Shown one piece after another: positions 51,555 to 61,134 of a stretch of 64,000 nt of DNA. The stretch is taken from NCBI RefSeq assembly GCF_000473325.1, contig NZ_AXBI01000001.1, positions 162,357 through 226,356 on the forward strand, read 5' to 3'. Origin of the DNA: Leisingera caerulea DSM 24564 (lineage in GTDB: Bacteria; Pseudomonadota; Alphaproteobacteria; Rhodobacterales; Rhodobacteraceae). Below the pieces are notes generated by a model. It did not search any database. It was given only the letters and a program-made list of their open reading frames with translations, and was not told the DNA's origin. A program made the position numbers and the translations under genes. Each line of letters begins with the position of its first letter. Within the stretch, counting starts at the first letter, position 1.

Positions 51555-52829
51555 TCACTCTTCTCGCAGGAATGTTCGCCCAGGTGGAGCAGTGCCAATC
51601 ACGTTTTCGCGCGGTTCCGGTTCGGCCAGATGCGGGTTCAGACGGTAGATCGCGTAGCTCGCGCAGGCCACCACAGCCATGGACGGGATTAGCATCGCGA
51701 ACGCGACCAGCGTATCCGCGAAAAATGCGCCGATCGTACCGACCAACAACCCTGCGCTCATCTGCAGGAATCCCATCAGTGCTGCCGCCGCCCCGGCGAT
51801 CCGGGGGAAGGGCGCCAGTGCGGCGGTGGACATTGCTGGCACCACGAAGGCGATGCCGAAGGCATAGATGCCCACCGGGACCATCACCCGGAAGGTTTTC
51901 GGGTCATCCGCCCAGAGAAGCGAGAAAATTAACAAAGCTCCTAGGGCGATGGCACCCAGCCCAGGCCAGACTAGCCGGTATGCGCTGGTTCGTTTCATGA
52001 CGGATCGCGCCACCAGTGCGCCCGAGAAGAACAGCCCCGATTGCAAAAGCATCGCCAGGCCGAATCCGCTGGGACTCAGACCGATCTGCCCCATCAGGAT
52101 AAAGGGCAGCAGCGTCGCCTGCGCATAGATTGCCCCAACCGAGCCCGCAACCGTCAGGCTCGCCGTCATGAAATGCCGGTTGCCGAGCAGCCGAAGATAA
52201 GACCCGCCCAGGGCCGCCAGCCGCAGCGGTTGCGGCGCAGGCAGGGTTTCGCGCATCGCGACCAACGCGACCAGCGCAATAGCAAGGCCGAAGAGGATCA
52301 TCACCGCGAACACCGATTTCCACCCAACATGCAGCACGAGCAACCCTCCAATCGTCGGCGAAACCGCCGGGCCGACCGCAAGAATGATGCCGATCATGTT
52401 CATGATGCTGGACGATTCGTCGCCCTGGAAACAATCGCGTACGATAGCGCGCGAGATCGCCACCCCGGCGGACGCGCCAATCCCTTGGGCGAAGCGGGCA
52501 ATGGTCAGCGTCTCGATTGTCGGCGCCAGCAGCGCGCCCAGCGACGCAACGCAGAAAATCGCCGCGAAGATTACCGTCACCGGACGGCGCCCGATCGCAT
52601 CCGATAGCGGCCCCGCGACCAGCTGGGAAATAGCGAAACCGGCGAAATAGAGCGTCAAGGTCAGTTTCACGACCGCCTTGGTGGACTCGTACGCTGCAAC
52701 CACACCGGGCATCGCCGGCGTATAGAGCGCCATGGCAATCGGACCAATCGCGACCATCAACCCGCCGATCAGGCTGACCCGCTGCGCGGTCATTGGCGGC
52801 GCCGATGCGAATTCGGTGGATCTGTTCAT
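51555..52829 (-). CDS. MFS multidrug exporter, Bcr/CflA family
   Basis: 424 residues with 12 predicted helices. Motif A GPLSDAIGRRPV between helices 2 and 3, ARFAQGIGASAGVAISRAI in helix 4 and GPAVSPTIGGLL in helix 5, the last two typical of drug:H+ antiporters (DHA1). Terminal tails are short. Exports an unknown drug or metabolite. Not obviously co-transcribed with etfA downstream of 53010. Confidence 0.88.
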   Translation of the reverse strand: MNRSTEFASAPPMTAQRVSLIGGLMVAIGPIAMALYTPAMPGVVAAYESTKAVVKLTLTLYFAGFAISQLVAGPLSDAIGRRPVTVIFAAIFCVASLGALLAPTIETLTIARFAQGIGASAGVAISRAIVRDCFQGDESSSIMNMIGIILAVGPAVSPTIGGLLVLHVGWKSVFAVMILFGLAIALVALVAMRETLPAPQPLRLAALGGSYLRLLGNRHFMTASLTVAGSVGAIYAQATLLPFILMGQIGLSPSGFGLAMLLQSGLFFSGALVARSVMKRTSAYRLVWPGLGAIALGALLIFSLLWADDPKTFRVMVPVGIYAFGIAFVVPAMSTAALAPFPRIAGAAAALMGFLQMSAGLLVGTIGAFFADTLVAFAMLIPSMAVVACASYAIYRLNPHLAEPEPRENVIGTAPPGRTFLREE

Positions 52830-53009
52830 GTGGCCTCCAGTTCTGCGATGCCGCCCGTGCCGGCAGCGGCATGCACCGGATCGGGCCAGCGGGCCTCTTG
52901 GCCCGCCTGTATCTCCCCATTAGCAATGCCCAACCGCGTGGCCGGACCTGGAAAACGTCCGGGATCCGGACCAGAGAGAACGGGGATTCCCGTCACCGCC
53001 ACGCGATTG

Positions 53010-53936
53010 TCATAGTTTCCCGGTCAGTTCCGGCACGGCCTGGAAGAGGTCGGCGACAAGCCCGTAGTCGGCCACCTGGAAGATCGGCGCCTCTTCGTCC
53101 TTGTTGATCGAAACGATGATCTTGGAGTCTTTCATACCGGCAAGGTGCTGGATCGCGCCCGAGATACCCACGGCGATGTAAAGATCTGGTGCAACCACCT
53201 TGCCGGTCTGACCGACCTGCAGGTCGTTCGGGGCGAAGCCCGAGTCCACGGCGGCCCGCGAGGCACCAACTGCGGCACCGAGCTTGTCAGCCAATTTCTC
53301 GATCAGGGCGAAATCTTCCTGACTGCCAACGCCACGCCCACCCGAGACGACGATACCGGCCGAGGTCAACTCGGGGCGGTCACTTGCCGCAACCTTGTCT
53401 TCGACCCATTCGGAGAGGCCCGGGGTGTCCGCCACCGAAATGCTCTCGATCGGGGCCGAACCACCTTCACCAGCCGCGTCAAAGGTCGAGGTCCGGATGG
53501 TGAGCACCTTCTTTGCATCCGAGGACCTGACGGTCTGGATCGCATTGCCAGCGTAGATCGGGCGCTCGAATGTGCTGCCATCGACAACGCCCGAGACATC
53601 CGAGATCACCATCGCATCAAGCAAGGCTGCGACACGCGGCATGATGTTCTTGGCGTCGGTGGTGGCGGGGGCGACTATGTGCTCGTACGCATCAGCCAGC
53701 GACACGATCAGCGCAGCGGTGGATTCCGCAAGACGATGACCCAGCGAGGGGTCCTCGGCGACCAGCACTTTGGAAATGCCGTCGATCTTGGCGGCGGCCT
53801 CTCCGGCGGCAGCGGCAGACCCACCGCAGCACAGCGCGGTCACTTCGCCCAGTTTGGTAGCGGCGGTGACGGCCTTTGCGGTCGCGTCGACAACGAGTTC
53901 GCCATCTGTGACTTCGGCGAGAAGAAGAACAGCCAT
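53010..53936 (-). CDS. etfA: Electron transfer flavoprotein alpha subunit
   Basis: 308 residues. N-terminal ETF domain; C-terminal FAD-binding domain with [19 protein letters not shown] and the signature [28 protein letters not shown]. It accepts electrons from acyl-CoA dehydrogenases and passes them to ETF:ubiquinone oxidoreductase. The start overlaps the etfB stop by one base. It serves the two dehydrogenases upstream in this operon. Confidence 0.95.
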   Translation of the reverse strand: MAVLLLAEVTDGELVVDATAKAVTAATKLGEVTALCCGGSAAAAGEAAAKIDGISKVLVAEDPSLGHRLAESTAALIVSLADAYEHIVAPATTDAKNIMPRVAALLDAMVISDVSGVVDGSTFERPIYAGNAIQTVRSSDAKKVLTIRTSTFDAAGEGGSAPIESISVADTPGLSEWVEDKVAASDRPELTSAGIVVSGGRGVGSQEDFALIEKLADKLGAAVGASRAAVDSGFAPNDLQVGQTGKVVAPDLYIAVGISGAIQHLAGMKDSKIIVSINKDEEAPIFQVADYGLVADLFQAVPELTGKL

Positions 53937-54694
53937 TACACAGCCCCCGCGTCTTTGAGTTTTGCAACAAGCTCGTCGACCGAGCCCACGATTTCACCAG
54001 CTTTGCGGGCCTCGGGTTCGTCGGTCTTGACGATCTCAAGGCGCGGGGTGACATCGACGCCGTAATCGGCCACGTTTTTCTCATCCAGCGGCTTTTTCTT
54101 GGCTTTCATGATGTTCGGCAGCGACGCATAGCGCGGCTCGTTCAGGCGCAGATCCACGGTGATGATCGACGGCATCTGGACTCTGATCGTCTGCAACCCG
54201 CCGTCGACCTCGCGGGAGACCAGCGCGTGATCGCCTTCGATGTCGAGCTTCGAGGCAAATGTGCCCTGCGACCAACCCAGCAGCGCCGACAGCATCTGGC
54301 CGGTCGCGTTCATGTCGTTGTCGATCGCCTGCTTGCCTGCCAGAACGATACCCGGTTGCTCTTCCTCGACGATCGCCCTGAGGATCTTGGCCACCGCCAG
54401 CGGTTCGATGTCGGTATGGATATCATCGGCGGCCACAACCAGGATGGCGCGGTCGGCACCCATTGCAAGCGCGGTGCGCAGCGTTTCCTGGGCTTGCTTG
54501 ACCCCGATCGACACCGCGACCACTTCATCTGCCTTGCCGGCTTCCTTGAGGCGGATCGCCTCTTCGACGGCAATTTCGTCAAAGGGGTTCATCGACATTT
54601 TTACATTGGCGAGATCGACACCGCTTCCATCCGCTTTGACGCGGACCTTCACGTTATAGTCGATCACGCGTTTGACAGGCACGAGCACCTTCAT
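53936..54694 (-). CDS. etfB: Electron transfer flavoprotein beta subunit
   Basis: 252 residues from [18 protein letters not shown] sits 9 bp upstream. In-frame ATGs at 54700 and 54709 are alternatives. AMP/FAD-contact and signature segments: [36 protein letters not shown] and [20 protein letters not shown]. Forms the ETF heterodimer with EtfA. Confidence 0.95.
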   Translation of the reverse strand: MKVLVPVKRVIDYNVKVRVKADGSGVDLANVKMSMNPFDEIAVEEAIRLKEAGKADEVVAVSIGVKQAQETLRTALAMGADRAILVVAADDIHTDIEPLAVAKILRAIVEEEQPGIVLAGKQAIDNDMNATGQMLSALLGWSQGTFASKLDIEGDHALVSREVDGGLQTIRVQMPSIITVDLRLNEPRYASLPNIMKAKKKPLDEKNVADYGVDVTPRLEIVKTDEPEARKAGEIVGSVDELVAKLKDAGAV

Positions 54695-54723
54695 GGGCAT
54701 GGTCTCCAAGTTGTTGTTTGGAA

Positions 54724-54880
54724 TTGATGAAACGACTGAAGGCCGGTGGTTGCGCGCCTGAGGAACAGCGCGTGGACATCGTGGGTGCCTTCATCTGGGT
54801 TCACGGTTTCAAGGCATCAGCAAATGCCGAATGACATGAAATTCTGCGGACATCGCGTTGCCGCCACGCGCCTCGGGTTT
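54724..54880 (-). pseudogene. Acyl-CoA (glutaryl-CoA-type) dehydrogenase, C-terminal remnant with frameshift
   Basis: The minus strand reads ARGGNAMSAEFHVIRHLL in one frame, and [24 protein letters not shown] in the next. This is the glutaryl-CoA dehydrogenase C-terminus, with the catalytic-region [10 protein letters not shown] frameshift separates the two parts. It lies between the synthetase and etfB, so a third dehydrogenase once belonged to this cluster. Confidence 0.6.
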
Positions 54881-54989
54881 GGTCCAGGCAACGATAAGAT
54901 CCGCGCAGGAGAAGGACCGTCGGCCGTCTTCTGGCAGCGGCTTTTATCCCGGCCGGGGCTGGAACCATTCATGTCATTTACCACCTGCG

Positions 54990-56525
54990 TTATCCCTCTG
55001 CCGTGGGTCGCGCCAGCTGGTCCGCGAAAACGGACAGCAGTTTGTGTTTCAGAATCTTGCCTGTCGGCGCAGCCGGAAGCTGGGTTGTCAGGATGATGCG
55101 GGATGGCCGCTTGTAGCCAGTCAAACGATTGGCGGCAAAGGCGGCGAGCGCCTCCTGGTCCAGCGCCGCCGGATCAGCGCACTGAACAAAGGCGAGGATT
55201 TCCTCGTCGCCGTTGACGGAATTGCCGATCACGGCTGACTGGATCACGTCAGGGTGGTCGTTCAACGCGGCTTCGACCTCGGGCGGGTAGACGTTAAAGC
55301 CGCCGCGAATGATCAGTTCCTTGCAGCGTCCCACAACGTGCAGATTGCCCGCCTCGTCCATCTTTCCAAGATCACCGGTGCGCAGCCATCCGTCTGCGTC
55401 AATGGCGCGTGCGGTTTCCGCCGGGTTCCTAAAATATCCCTTCATGACCTGCGGGCCGCGGATCAGAATTTCACCGGCATCCGGATCGCCCTCCGCGCCG
55501 ACCGAGGTGTCGAGCCGGATTTCAGTCTCCGGCAACGCAAAGCCCGCACTGATATCAGGTGAACCGATGGGATTGCGGGTGCTGCAGACGCCAGCGGTGC
55601 TTTCTGTCAGTCCGTACCCGTTTTGCAGAGGCAGCCCGTAGAAGGCCTCGGCCTTGCGCTTCCATGCCGGATCAAGCGGGGCTGCGCCGGAGGAAACATA
55701 GCGCAATTTACTGTTTTCGAGCCGTGAAAGCCCCCGATCCTTGGCATATTGCATCAGCAGGGCGTGCATCTGCGGCACCGCGGGCAGAACGGTGGCTTTG
55801 TCCATCAGCGCCGCGTACAGGGCGTCCGGACGAAAGCGGGGTTCAAGCTGGATCGTCGCCCCGATACCACAGGCGGCCATCAGCATAGAAGCAAGCCCGA
55901 AAACATGGGTCAACGGCAGCACGCCATAGATCCTGTCGTCCTGTCTCATGCCGCGCAGCTCAGCCGAGGCCCTGCCGGCAAAGCGCAGGTTGGCGTGAGT
56001 CAGCATCACCCCTTTGGGGTCGCCAGTGGTGCCGGTCGTGTAGAGCAGAACGGCGGTTTCGTTCGGGCCGCCCTCGACCATTTCCGGGGCGCTGGCACCG
56101 GTGACGGCGATGGCGAAACTCCGAAAAGAAGTTTCCTGCGTTTCCGCGCCTGCGGTCTCCGCATGTGCCGCCGCTTCTTTGGAGGCTTCGGTTGTGAAGA
56201 CAGTCACGCGCGGCGTTGCATGCGCCATCACGCGGGCGACTTCGGTTGCGGTCATCCGCGCGTTGATTGGCAGCGCGTAGGCCCCGACGATGCTGGCCGC
56301 AAAAATGAAGACCGCCGTCGTGATGCAGTTTTCAGCCACGATCGCGACGCGGTCGCCAGGCTGCACGCCCCGGTTTTGCAACAAGGTGGCGGCTTCGGCG
56401 ATCGCCGCCTGGTATTCAGTGTATGTGACCTGGTGGCCGCTGCCATCTATGAGGGCAATCGCATCGGGATAGGCACGCGCGCTCTCCTCGACAAGATGAT
56501 GAATCCGGAAGCTGTTTTCGGTCAT
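54990..56525 (-). CDS. Acyl-CoA synthetase (AMP-forming)
   Basis: 511 residues, complete. P-loop YTTGTTGDPKGVMLTH, A5 NGYGLTEST, hinge region LRTGDLGKMDEAGN and VVGRCKELIIRGGFNVYPPE, catalytic Lys in PAAPTGKILKHKL. Activates a carboxylic acid for the dehydrogenases and thiolase of this operon. Start overlaps the flavoprotein stop by 4 bp. Only moderately related to the ligase at 2-1138. Confidence 0.9.
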   Translation of the reverse strand: MTENSFRIHHLVEESARAYPDAIALIDGSGHQVTYTEYQAAIAEAATLLQNRGVQPGDRVAIVAENCITTAVFIFAASIVGAYALPINARMTATEVARVMAHATPRVTVFTTEASKEAAAHAETAGAETQETSFRSFAIAVTGASAPEMVEGGPNETAVLLYTTGTTGDPKGVMLTHANLRFAGRASAELRGMRQDDRIYGVLPLTHVFGLASMLMAACGIGATIQLEPRFRPDALYAALMDKATVLPAVPQMHALLMQYAKDRGLSRLENSKLRYVSSGAAPLDPAWKRKAEAFYGLPLQNGYGLTESTAGVCSTRNPIGSPDISAGFALPETEIRLDTSVGAEGDPDAGEILIRGPQVMKGYFRNPAETARAIDADGWLRTGDLGKMDEAGNLHVVGRCKELIIRGGFNVYPPEVEAALNDHPDVIQSAVIGNSVNGDEEILAFVQCADPAALDQEALAAFAANRLTGYKRPSRIILTTQLPAAPTGKILKHKLLSVFADQLARPTAEG

Positions 56526-57544
56526 GATGCCAGCACCTCTGCGCGTTGCGTTGCAAGGGATTGGGGGCGCAGGCGCGCCAGCGCGACACCTGCCTCTTGT
56601 TCCAGTTGGGCGACAATGTCTGCCAGCGGGGCGATGGAGTCGGTCAGGCCTAGGGCCTGTCCTGCGGACAACATCCCGCGCGATACGTCGCCGGTTTCAT
56701 ATGCCTTGCGGCCAATCGCGCCGGACACATAAGGCATCAGTTCGGCAATGCTGATATCGGGATTATCTGCCTCAAGCTGCCGCACGATCTCGGTCGTTTC
56801 GTTGCTGAGCGTGCGCACCGTGTTGCGCACGCTGCTCATCGTCAATGTCGTGTCTCGTTCGTTGGCTGCCACCAAGGCCCGCTTGTATTGCGGGTGCGCC
56901 GAGATTTCCTCGGACACCAAAAAGCGCGTGCCGATCACGACGCCCGCAGCGCCGGAGGCCAGGGCCGAGACGATCTGGCTACCGGCACCGATGCCACCGC
57001 CGATCAGGAAAGGGATGTCGAGCTGACGTTCGGCCAGCGCCTGGTTGACCATGCTTCCGATCAGATCGAGCCCGGGGTGGCCGCCGCATTCCGCGCCGAC
57101 GATGGAGACCATGTCGACCCCAACTTGCTGTGCCTTCACCGCGTAGCGCACGCTTGGCACCTTATGCAGAACTTGGATGCCAGCGTCCTTTAAGAACGGT
57201 AAGAAGGCTTCGGGATTGCGCCCCGAGGTTTCGACAAAACGCACGCCCTCATCCGCGATCAGGCGGAAAGTGTCCGCAATCCTTTCGCCTTCGACCAGTT
57301 TGGGCAGCATTGAGACATTCACACCAAACGGGCGATCACCGCAGAGCTTTCGGCACTTCGCGATCTCGGCGCGCAGGTCGGCGGGCTCGGGAAAACTAGC
57401 CGCCGTGAGGAAGGACATGATACCGGCATTGACACCGGCAGCCACATAGGACGCATCCGAGAGCCACATCAGGCCACCGGCGACAATGGGCAGACGGCAT
57501 CCATAGGTCCGAGTAACGGCGGTGTCGAAGGTCGGATCTGTCAT
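56522..57544 (-). CDS. NPD/nitronate monooxygenase-family flavoprotein
   Basis: 340 residues. FMN-dependent TIM-barrel protein of the 2-nitropropane dioxygenase family: PIVAGGLMWLSDASYVAA, FGVNVSML, VGAECGGHPG and PFLIGGGIGAGSQIVSALASGA. Family members include true nitronate monooxygenases, but also enoyl reductases and the steroid-ring enzyme IpdC. In an acyl-CoA operon a CoA-thioester redox role is more likely than nitronate oxidation (inference). Overlaps both neighbours by 4 bp. Confidence 0.85.
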   Translation of the reverse strand: MTDPTFDTAVTRTYGCRLPIVAGGLMWLSDASYVAAGVNAGIMSFLTAASFPEPADLRAEIAKCRKLCGDRPFGVNVSMLPKLVEGERIADTFRLIADEGVRFVETSGRNPEAFLPFLKDAGIQVLHKVPSVRYAVKAQQVGVDMVSIVGAECGGHPGLDLIGSMVNQALAERQLDIPFLIGGGIGAGSQIVSALASGAAGVVIGTRFLVSEEISAHPQYKRALVAANERDTTLTMSSVRNTVRTLSNETTEIVRQLEADNPDISIAELMPYVSGAIGRKAYETGDVSRGMLSAGQALGLTDSIAPLADIVAQLEQEAGVALARLRPQSLATQRAEVLAS

Positions 57545-58338
57545 GTGGTGCCTCGTGCTTTGGTAAAGTCAGGGCGGCGTTTTTCGAGGAACGCAGCAAT
57601 GCCTTCGGCGGCTTCCGCGTCTGCAATGGCATCCGCCATTGCGTCGCGTTCAGCGTTCATCTGCTCCAAGCGGGATGACGTATGTGCGCTGTTGACCAGC
57701 GCTTTGATGCGGCCCTGGGCACCGGATGGCCCGGCGCCGAGCCTCTCGACCAGCGCAAGCGCGGCCGGGACAACGTTGCCCGCAGGTTCAATCTGCGAGA
57801 TGGCCCCAAGGCTGAACAGGCGTTCTGCCGTCACCGGCTCCCCCAGCAAGGTCATGCGCATCACCAACTCGCGTGGCAGGTGCGCGGCCAATGTGCTGGT
57901 CAGGCCACCATCGGGGACCAGTCCGGCCTTGACATAGGCGGCGGTGAATGTCGCATCCCGGTCAGCCACGATCATGTCACAGGCAAAGGCAAGCGAAACA
58001 CCGGCGCCAGCCGCGCCGCCCTCGACGGCGGCGATCACAGGTTTCGGGCAGTTCAGGACCGCGCGGATCACGTCGTGCAGTTCTTCAACCCGCGCGAGAC
58101 GCTGATCTCGGGGCATCTCCCGGCGGGTTGCAAGCAGGCCGAGGTCGCCGCCGGCACAGAAATATCCGCCTTCTCCTCGCAGGACGACCGCGGTGATGCG
58201 GGGTTCTCTCGCCGCAAGGTCCAGTGCATCGCCCAAAACGCGATAGAGGTCCGGCGACAGCGCATTACGCTTCGAGGTGTTCGAATTGACGACAATCAGG
58301 TGATCACCGTGGTCTTCGCAACGGGCAAGCTCGTGCAT
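57541..58338 (-). CDS. Enoyl-CoA hydratase/isomerase
   Basis: 265 residues. Crotonase fold: LRGEGGYFCAGGDLGLL (oxyanion hole), AAVEGGAAGAGVSLAFACDMIV and AYVKAGLVPDGGLTSTL, where typical hydratases have the first glutamate (here Lys-Ala-Gly), so activity may be isomerase-like. One-base overlap with the thioesterase upstream. Confidence 0.88.
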   Translation of the reverse strand: MHELARCEDHGDHLIVVNSNTSKRNALSPDLYRVLGDALDLAAREPRITAVVLRGEGGYFCAGGDLGLLATRREMPRDQRLARVEELHDVIRAVLNCPKPVIAAVEGGAAGAGVSLAFACDMIVADRDATFTAAYVKAGLVPDGGLTSTLAAHLPRELVMRMTLLGEPVTAERLFSLGAISQIEPAGNVVPAALALVERLGAGPSGAQGRIKALVNSAHTSSRLEQMNAERDAMADAIADAEAAEGIAAFLEKRRPDFTKARGTT

Positions 58339-58778
58339 CAGCCGTCACTCCCTTTTGGTGCGTCCAATTTGTCCGCTGGAACGCGCTTGAATACGCCTGT
58401 TGCCGTGGCGATCAGCCGACCCGACCCGTCCCGCAATTCGCCATCCACGAACAATAATGAACGGCCACCACCCACGGCTTCACCGGTTGCGATCAGTTTT
58501 GATTTCTCGGTCGCAGCAGCGACGAACTGCGTGGTGAGCGAGACGGTCAGGAACGGTGCGCGGCCGCTTGGGTCAACCGACAGGCTGGCGGTTGCGCCCA
58601 TGGCGCTGTCCAGCATCGTCGTTACGATGCCACCGTGCAGGACATTGTGGCGATTGAGGTGATGATCCGTCACCGACAGCGTGCAACGAGCACGCTTGTC
58701 GGGTTGTCCGACGTCAATGACATAGCCGATCAGCCGCTGCGTGCCGGTTTCGTCTTTTATCAGATCGCCCGCCGCCAT
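58338..58778 (-). CDS. PaaI-family hotdog thioesterase
   Basis: 146 residues. Hotdog-fold pattern HLNRHNVLHGGIVTTMLDSAMG with the catalytic HGG/Asp arrangement, and TVSLTTQFVAA in the next strand. Hydrolyses acyl-CoA or aryl-CoA intermediates, usually to recover CoA from dead-end thioesters. Tightly packed between dehydrogenase and crotonase genes. Confidence 0.85.
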   Translation of the reverse strand: MAAGDLIKDETGTQRLIGYVIDVGQPDKRARCTLSVTDHHLNRHNVLHGGIVTTMLDSAMGATASLSVDPSGRAPFLTVSLTTQFVAAATEKSKLIATGEAVGGGRSLLFVDGELRDGSGRLIATATGVFKRVPADKLDAPKGSDG

Positions 58779-58781
58779 GGA

Positions 58782-59915
58782 TCAAGCCACGGCCAGCGAG
58801 ATAAAACGCTCGAGGTGATAGATTGCATCGCCAAACCGGTGATCGACCATGATCAGCCGCTTGGCGAGATGCCCCAACTCGTACTCGTCGGTCATGCCGA
58901 TGCCGCCGTGCATCTGAATGCTCTCCTCGGTAACAAGTTTGGCGACATTGCCGATCAGGTTCTTCGTTGCGCTCACATGCTTTTCGCGGATCTCCTCAGG
59001 GTGATCGATATGCCCGGCGAGGTTGATAACGGCCGAGCGCGCCTGTTCGATCTCGATCAGAACATCGGCCATCCGGTGTTGCAGCGCCTGGAACTTGCCA
59101 ATCGGTTTTCCGAATTGCTTGCGGGTCTTGAGATAATCGGTGGTCAATTGCCGGATGCTTTCCATCAGGCCAAGCGCCTCGGCGGAGATCGCCAGCGTGG
59201 CGCGCGCCTGAGCGTGGGTGATGGCCTCGAATGCACCGCCTTCGTCGCCCAGCAGGGCGTCACTGCCCAGTCGGACATCTTCCAACAGGAGTTCCGCGGC
59301 CTGCCCACCGGACACAAGCGGGTAGCTGCGCAGCGTCATGCCCGGGGTGGACGCAGATACCAGGAACAGGCTGATCCCGTCCCGATCTGCCGCGTCACCG
59401 GAGGTGCGGGCGCTGACAAGGATTTGATCGGCAGCGGGGGCATTGATCACCACGGCCTTGCGCCCGTTCAGGACAAACCCGTCGCCATCGCGGGTCGCCG
59501 AGGTTTCGACGCGCGACAGGTCATAGCGGCTCGCCGGTTCGCCATAGGCAAAGGCAAGCTGGACTGAACCGTCAATCACCGCGTCGATGACCGGTTTCTG
59601 CGCGTCGTTGCCCAGGGCTGCAATCAGGCCACCGCCGAGAATGGCTGTGTCAATCAGCGGGTCAACCGCGCCAACCCGGCCAAGCTCTTCAAACACAACG
59701 GCAATGTCGAACCCGGACCCGGCAAAACCGCCGTCATCTTCGGCAAACAACGCACCGATGACGCCCATTTCTGCAAGACCGGACCAGACATCGCGGGAAT
59801 ATCCGCGGTCACACTCTTTGAGTTCAGCCCGGATGGATGGCGTGTAGCTGTCCCGCAGATACCGGCGCAGACCGTCCTGAAGCATCTGGCGTTCTTCTGT
59901 CAGTTCAAAATTCAT
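58782..59915 (-). CDS. Acyl-CoA dehydrogenase, smaller partner
   Basis: 377 residues. N-terminal helical, middle beta and C-terminal helical ACAD domains (LAFAYGEPASRYDL in the middle, QMHGGIGMTDEYELGHLAKR near the end). The C-terminus lacks the YEGT/E-G catalytic-base segment of medium-chain dehydrogenases. Together with the adjacent 398-residue dehydrogenase it resembles heteromeric FadE pairs used for cyclic or branched substrates (inference). Only 3 bp from the thioesterase gene. Confidence 0.9.
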   Translation of the reverse strand: MNFELTEERQMLQDGLRRYLRDSYTPSIRAELKECDRGYSRDVWSGLAEMGVIGALFAEDDGGFAGSGFDIAVVFEELGRVGAVDPLIDTAILGGGLIAALGNDAQKPVIDAVIDGSVQLAFAYGEPASRYDLSRVETSATRDGDGFVLNGRKAVVINAPAADQILVSARTSGDAADRDGISLFLVSASTPGMTLRSYPLVSGGQAAELLLEDVRLGSDALLGDEGGAFEAITHAQARATLAISAEALGLMESIRQLTTDYLKTRKQFGKPIGKFQALQHRMADVLIEIEQARSAVINLAGHIDHPEEIREKHVSATKNLIGNVAKLVTEESIQMHGGIGMTDEYELGHLAKRLIMVDHRFGDAIYHLERFISLAVA

Positions 59916-59924
59916 GGTCTGTCC

Positions 59925-61121
59925 TTACAGTTCCAGAAGGGCTTTGCTGAGGATCGTGCGCTGGATCTCATTCGATCCGCCAAAGATCGACAGTTTTCGG
60001 TTGTTAAGGTACTGCGCGGTGGCGGCTTCGGCATAGTCGGGGCCCACGGGGCCAAGATTGCTGCCGTCTTCCAGCGCCTCCGAGGCGAAGGGCATTGCAT
60101 AGGGCCCCACCGCTGACCGGGTGAGCGCGTTGATTTCCTGACGGATGACTGTGCCCTTGATCTTCAGTATCGAGCTTTCGGCACCGGGGGCCTGACCCGC
60201 CGCAGCTTTGGACACGACACGCAAGTTAGTCGTTGACATGGCCATGAGGTCGATTTCGATCCGAGCGATCCGCGCCGCAAAATGCGGGTTCTCAATCAGT
60301 GGGCGCCCATTTGCCTGTTCGAGCCGGGCGATGCGCTTCAGGTTTGCCAGACCGGCATTTGCAAAACCCACGCCTGCAATATTGGTGCGTTCATGGGTCA
60401 GCAGGTACTTCGCATAGGTCCAGCCCTTGTTTTCCTCGCCCACACGGTTCTCGACCGGAACCCGGACGTCATCGAAGAACACCTCGTTCACCTCGGGTTC
60501 ACCGTCGATCAGCACGATCGGGCGCACTTTGACGCCGGGGCTGTTCATGTCGATCAGCAGGAAAGAGATTCCCTCTTGCGGCTTGCCCTCTTTCGAGGTG
60601 CGCACGAGGCAGAAGATCTTGTTGGCGTGCTGGCCAAGAGTCGTCCAGGTCTTTTGCCCATTGACCAGGTAGTGATCGCCATCGCGTTCAGCAGTCGTGC
60701 GGACCGAGGCGAGGTCGGATCCTGCGCCGGGTTCGGAATACCCTTGGCACCACCAGTCCTCCCCACTCAGGATCCGTGGCAGATAGTAGTCCTGCTGTGC
60801 CTTGGAGCCGAATTTCTGCAACACCGGGCCAAGCATCCCAAGGCCGAAGGGAACGATACGGGGCGCAGAGGCCCGGGTCATTTCATCCTCAAAAATATGG
60901 CGTTGGACCGCATCCCACCCGGCCCCGCCAAACGCCTTGGGCCAGTTTCCAGCAAGCCAGCCCCGTTTGTTGAGGATCGCGTGCCATTCCTCGTGATCCT
61001 GCTTGGTCAGGGTTTTTCCGAGCCTGACCTTGTTCACGAGCCGGGCAGGGAGCTCTTCGGCCAGATAGCTGCGCACTTCATCCCGGAACGCCTTCTGTTC
61101 GTGGGTATAATTCAGGTCCAT
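59925..61121 (-). CDS. Acyl-CoA dehydrogenase, larger partner
   Basis: 398 residues from MDLNYTHEQKAFRDEVR; an upstream ATG at 61172 overlaps the thiolase end and is less likely. FAD/substrate motifs: WWCQGYSEPGAGSDLASVRT and GQKTWTTLGQHA. The C-terminal IFGGSNEIQRTILSKALLEL has Gly where MCAD-type enzymes have the catalytic Glu. Overlaps no gene but is 9 bp from the smaller dehydrogenase. Confidence 0.9.
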   Translation of the reverse strand: MDLNYTHEQKAFRDEVRSYLAEELPARLVNKVRLGKTLTKQDHEEWHAILNKRGWLAGNWPKAFGGAGWDAVQRHIFEDEMTRASAPRIVPFGLGMLGPVLQKFGSKAQQDYYLPRILSGEDWWCQGYSEPGAGSDLASVRTTAERDGDHYLVNGQKTWTTLGQHANKIFCLVRTSKEGKPQEGISFLLIDMNSPGVKVRPIVLIDGEPEVNEVFFDDVRVPVENRVGEENKGWTYAKYLLTHERTNIAGVGFANAGLANLKRIARLEQANGRPLIENPHFAARIARIEIDLMAMSTTNLRVVSKAAAGQAPGAESSILKIKGTVIRQEINALTRSAVGPYAMPFASEALEDGSNLGPVGPDYAEAATAQYLNNRKLSIFGGSNEIQRTILSKALLEL

Positions 61122-61134
61122 CGGGCGATCCTTC

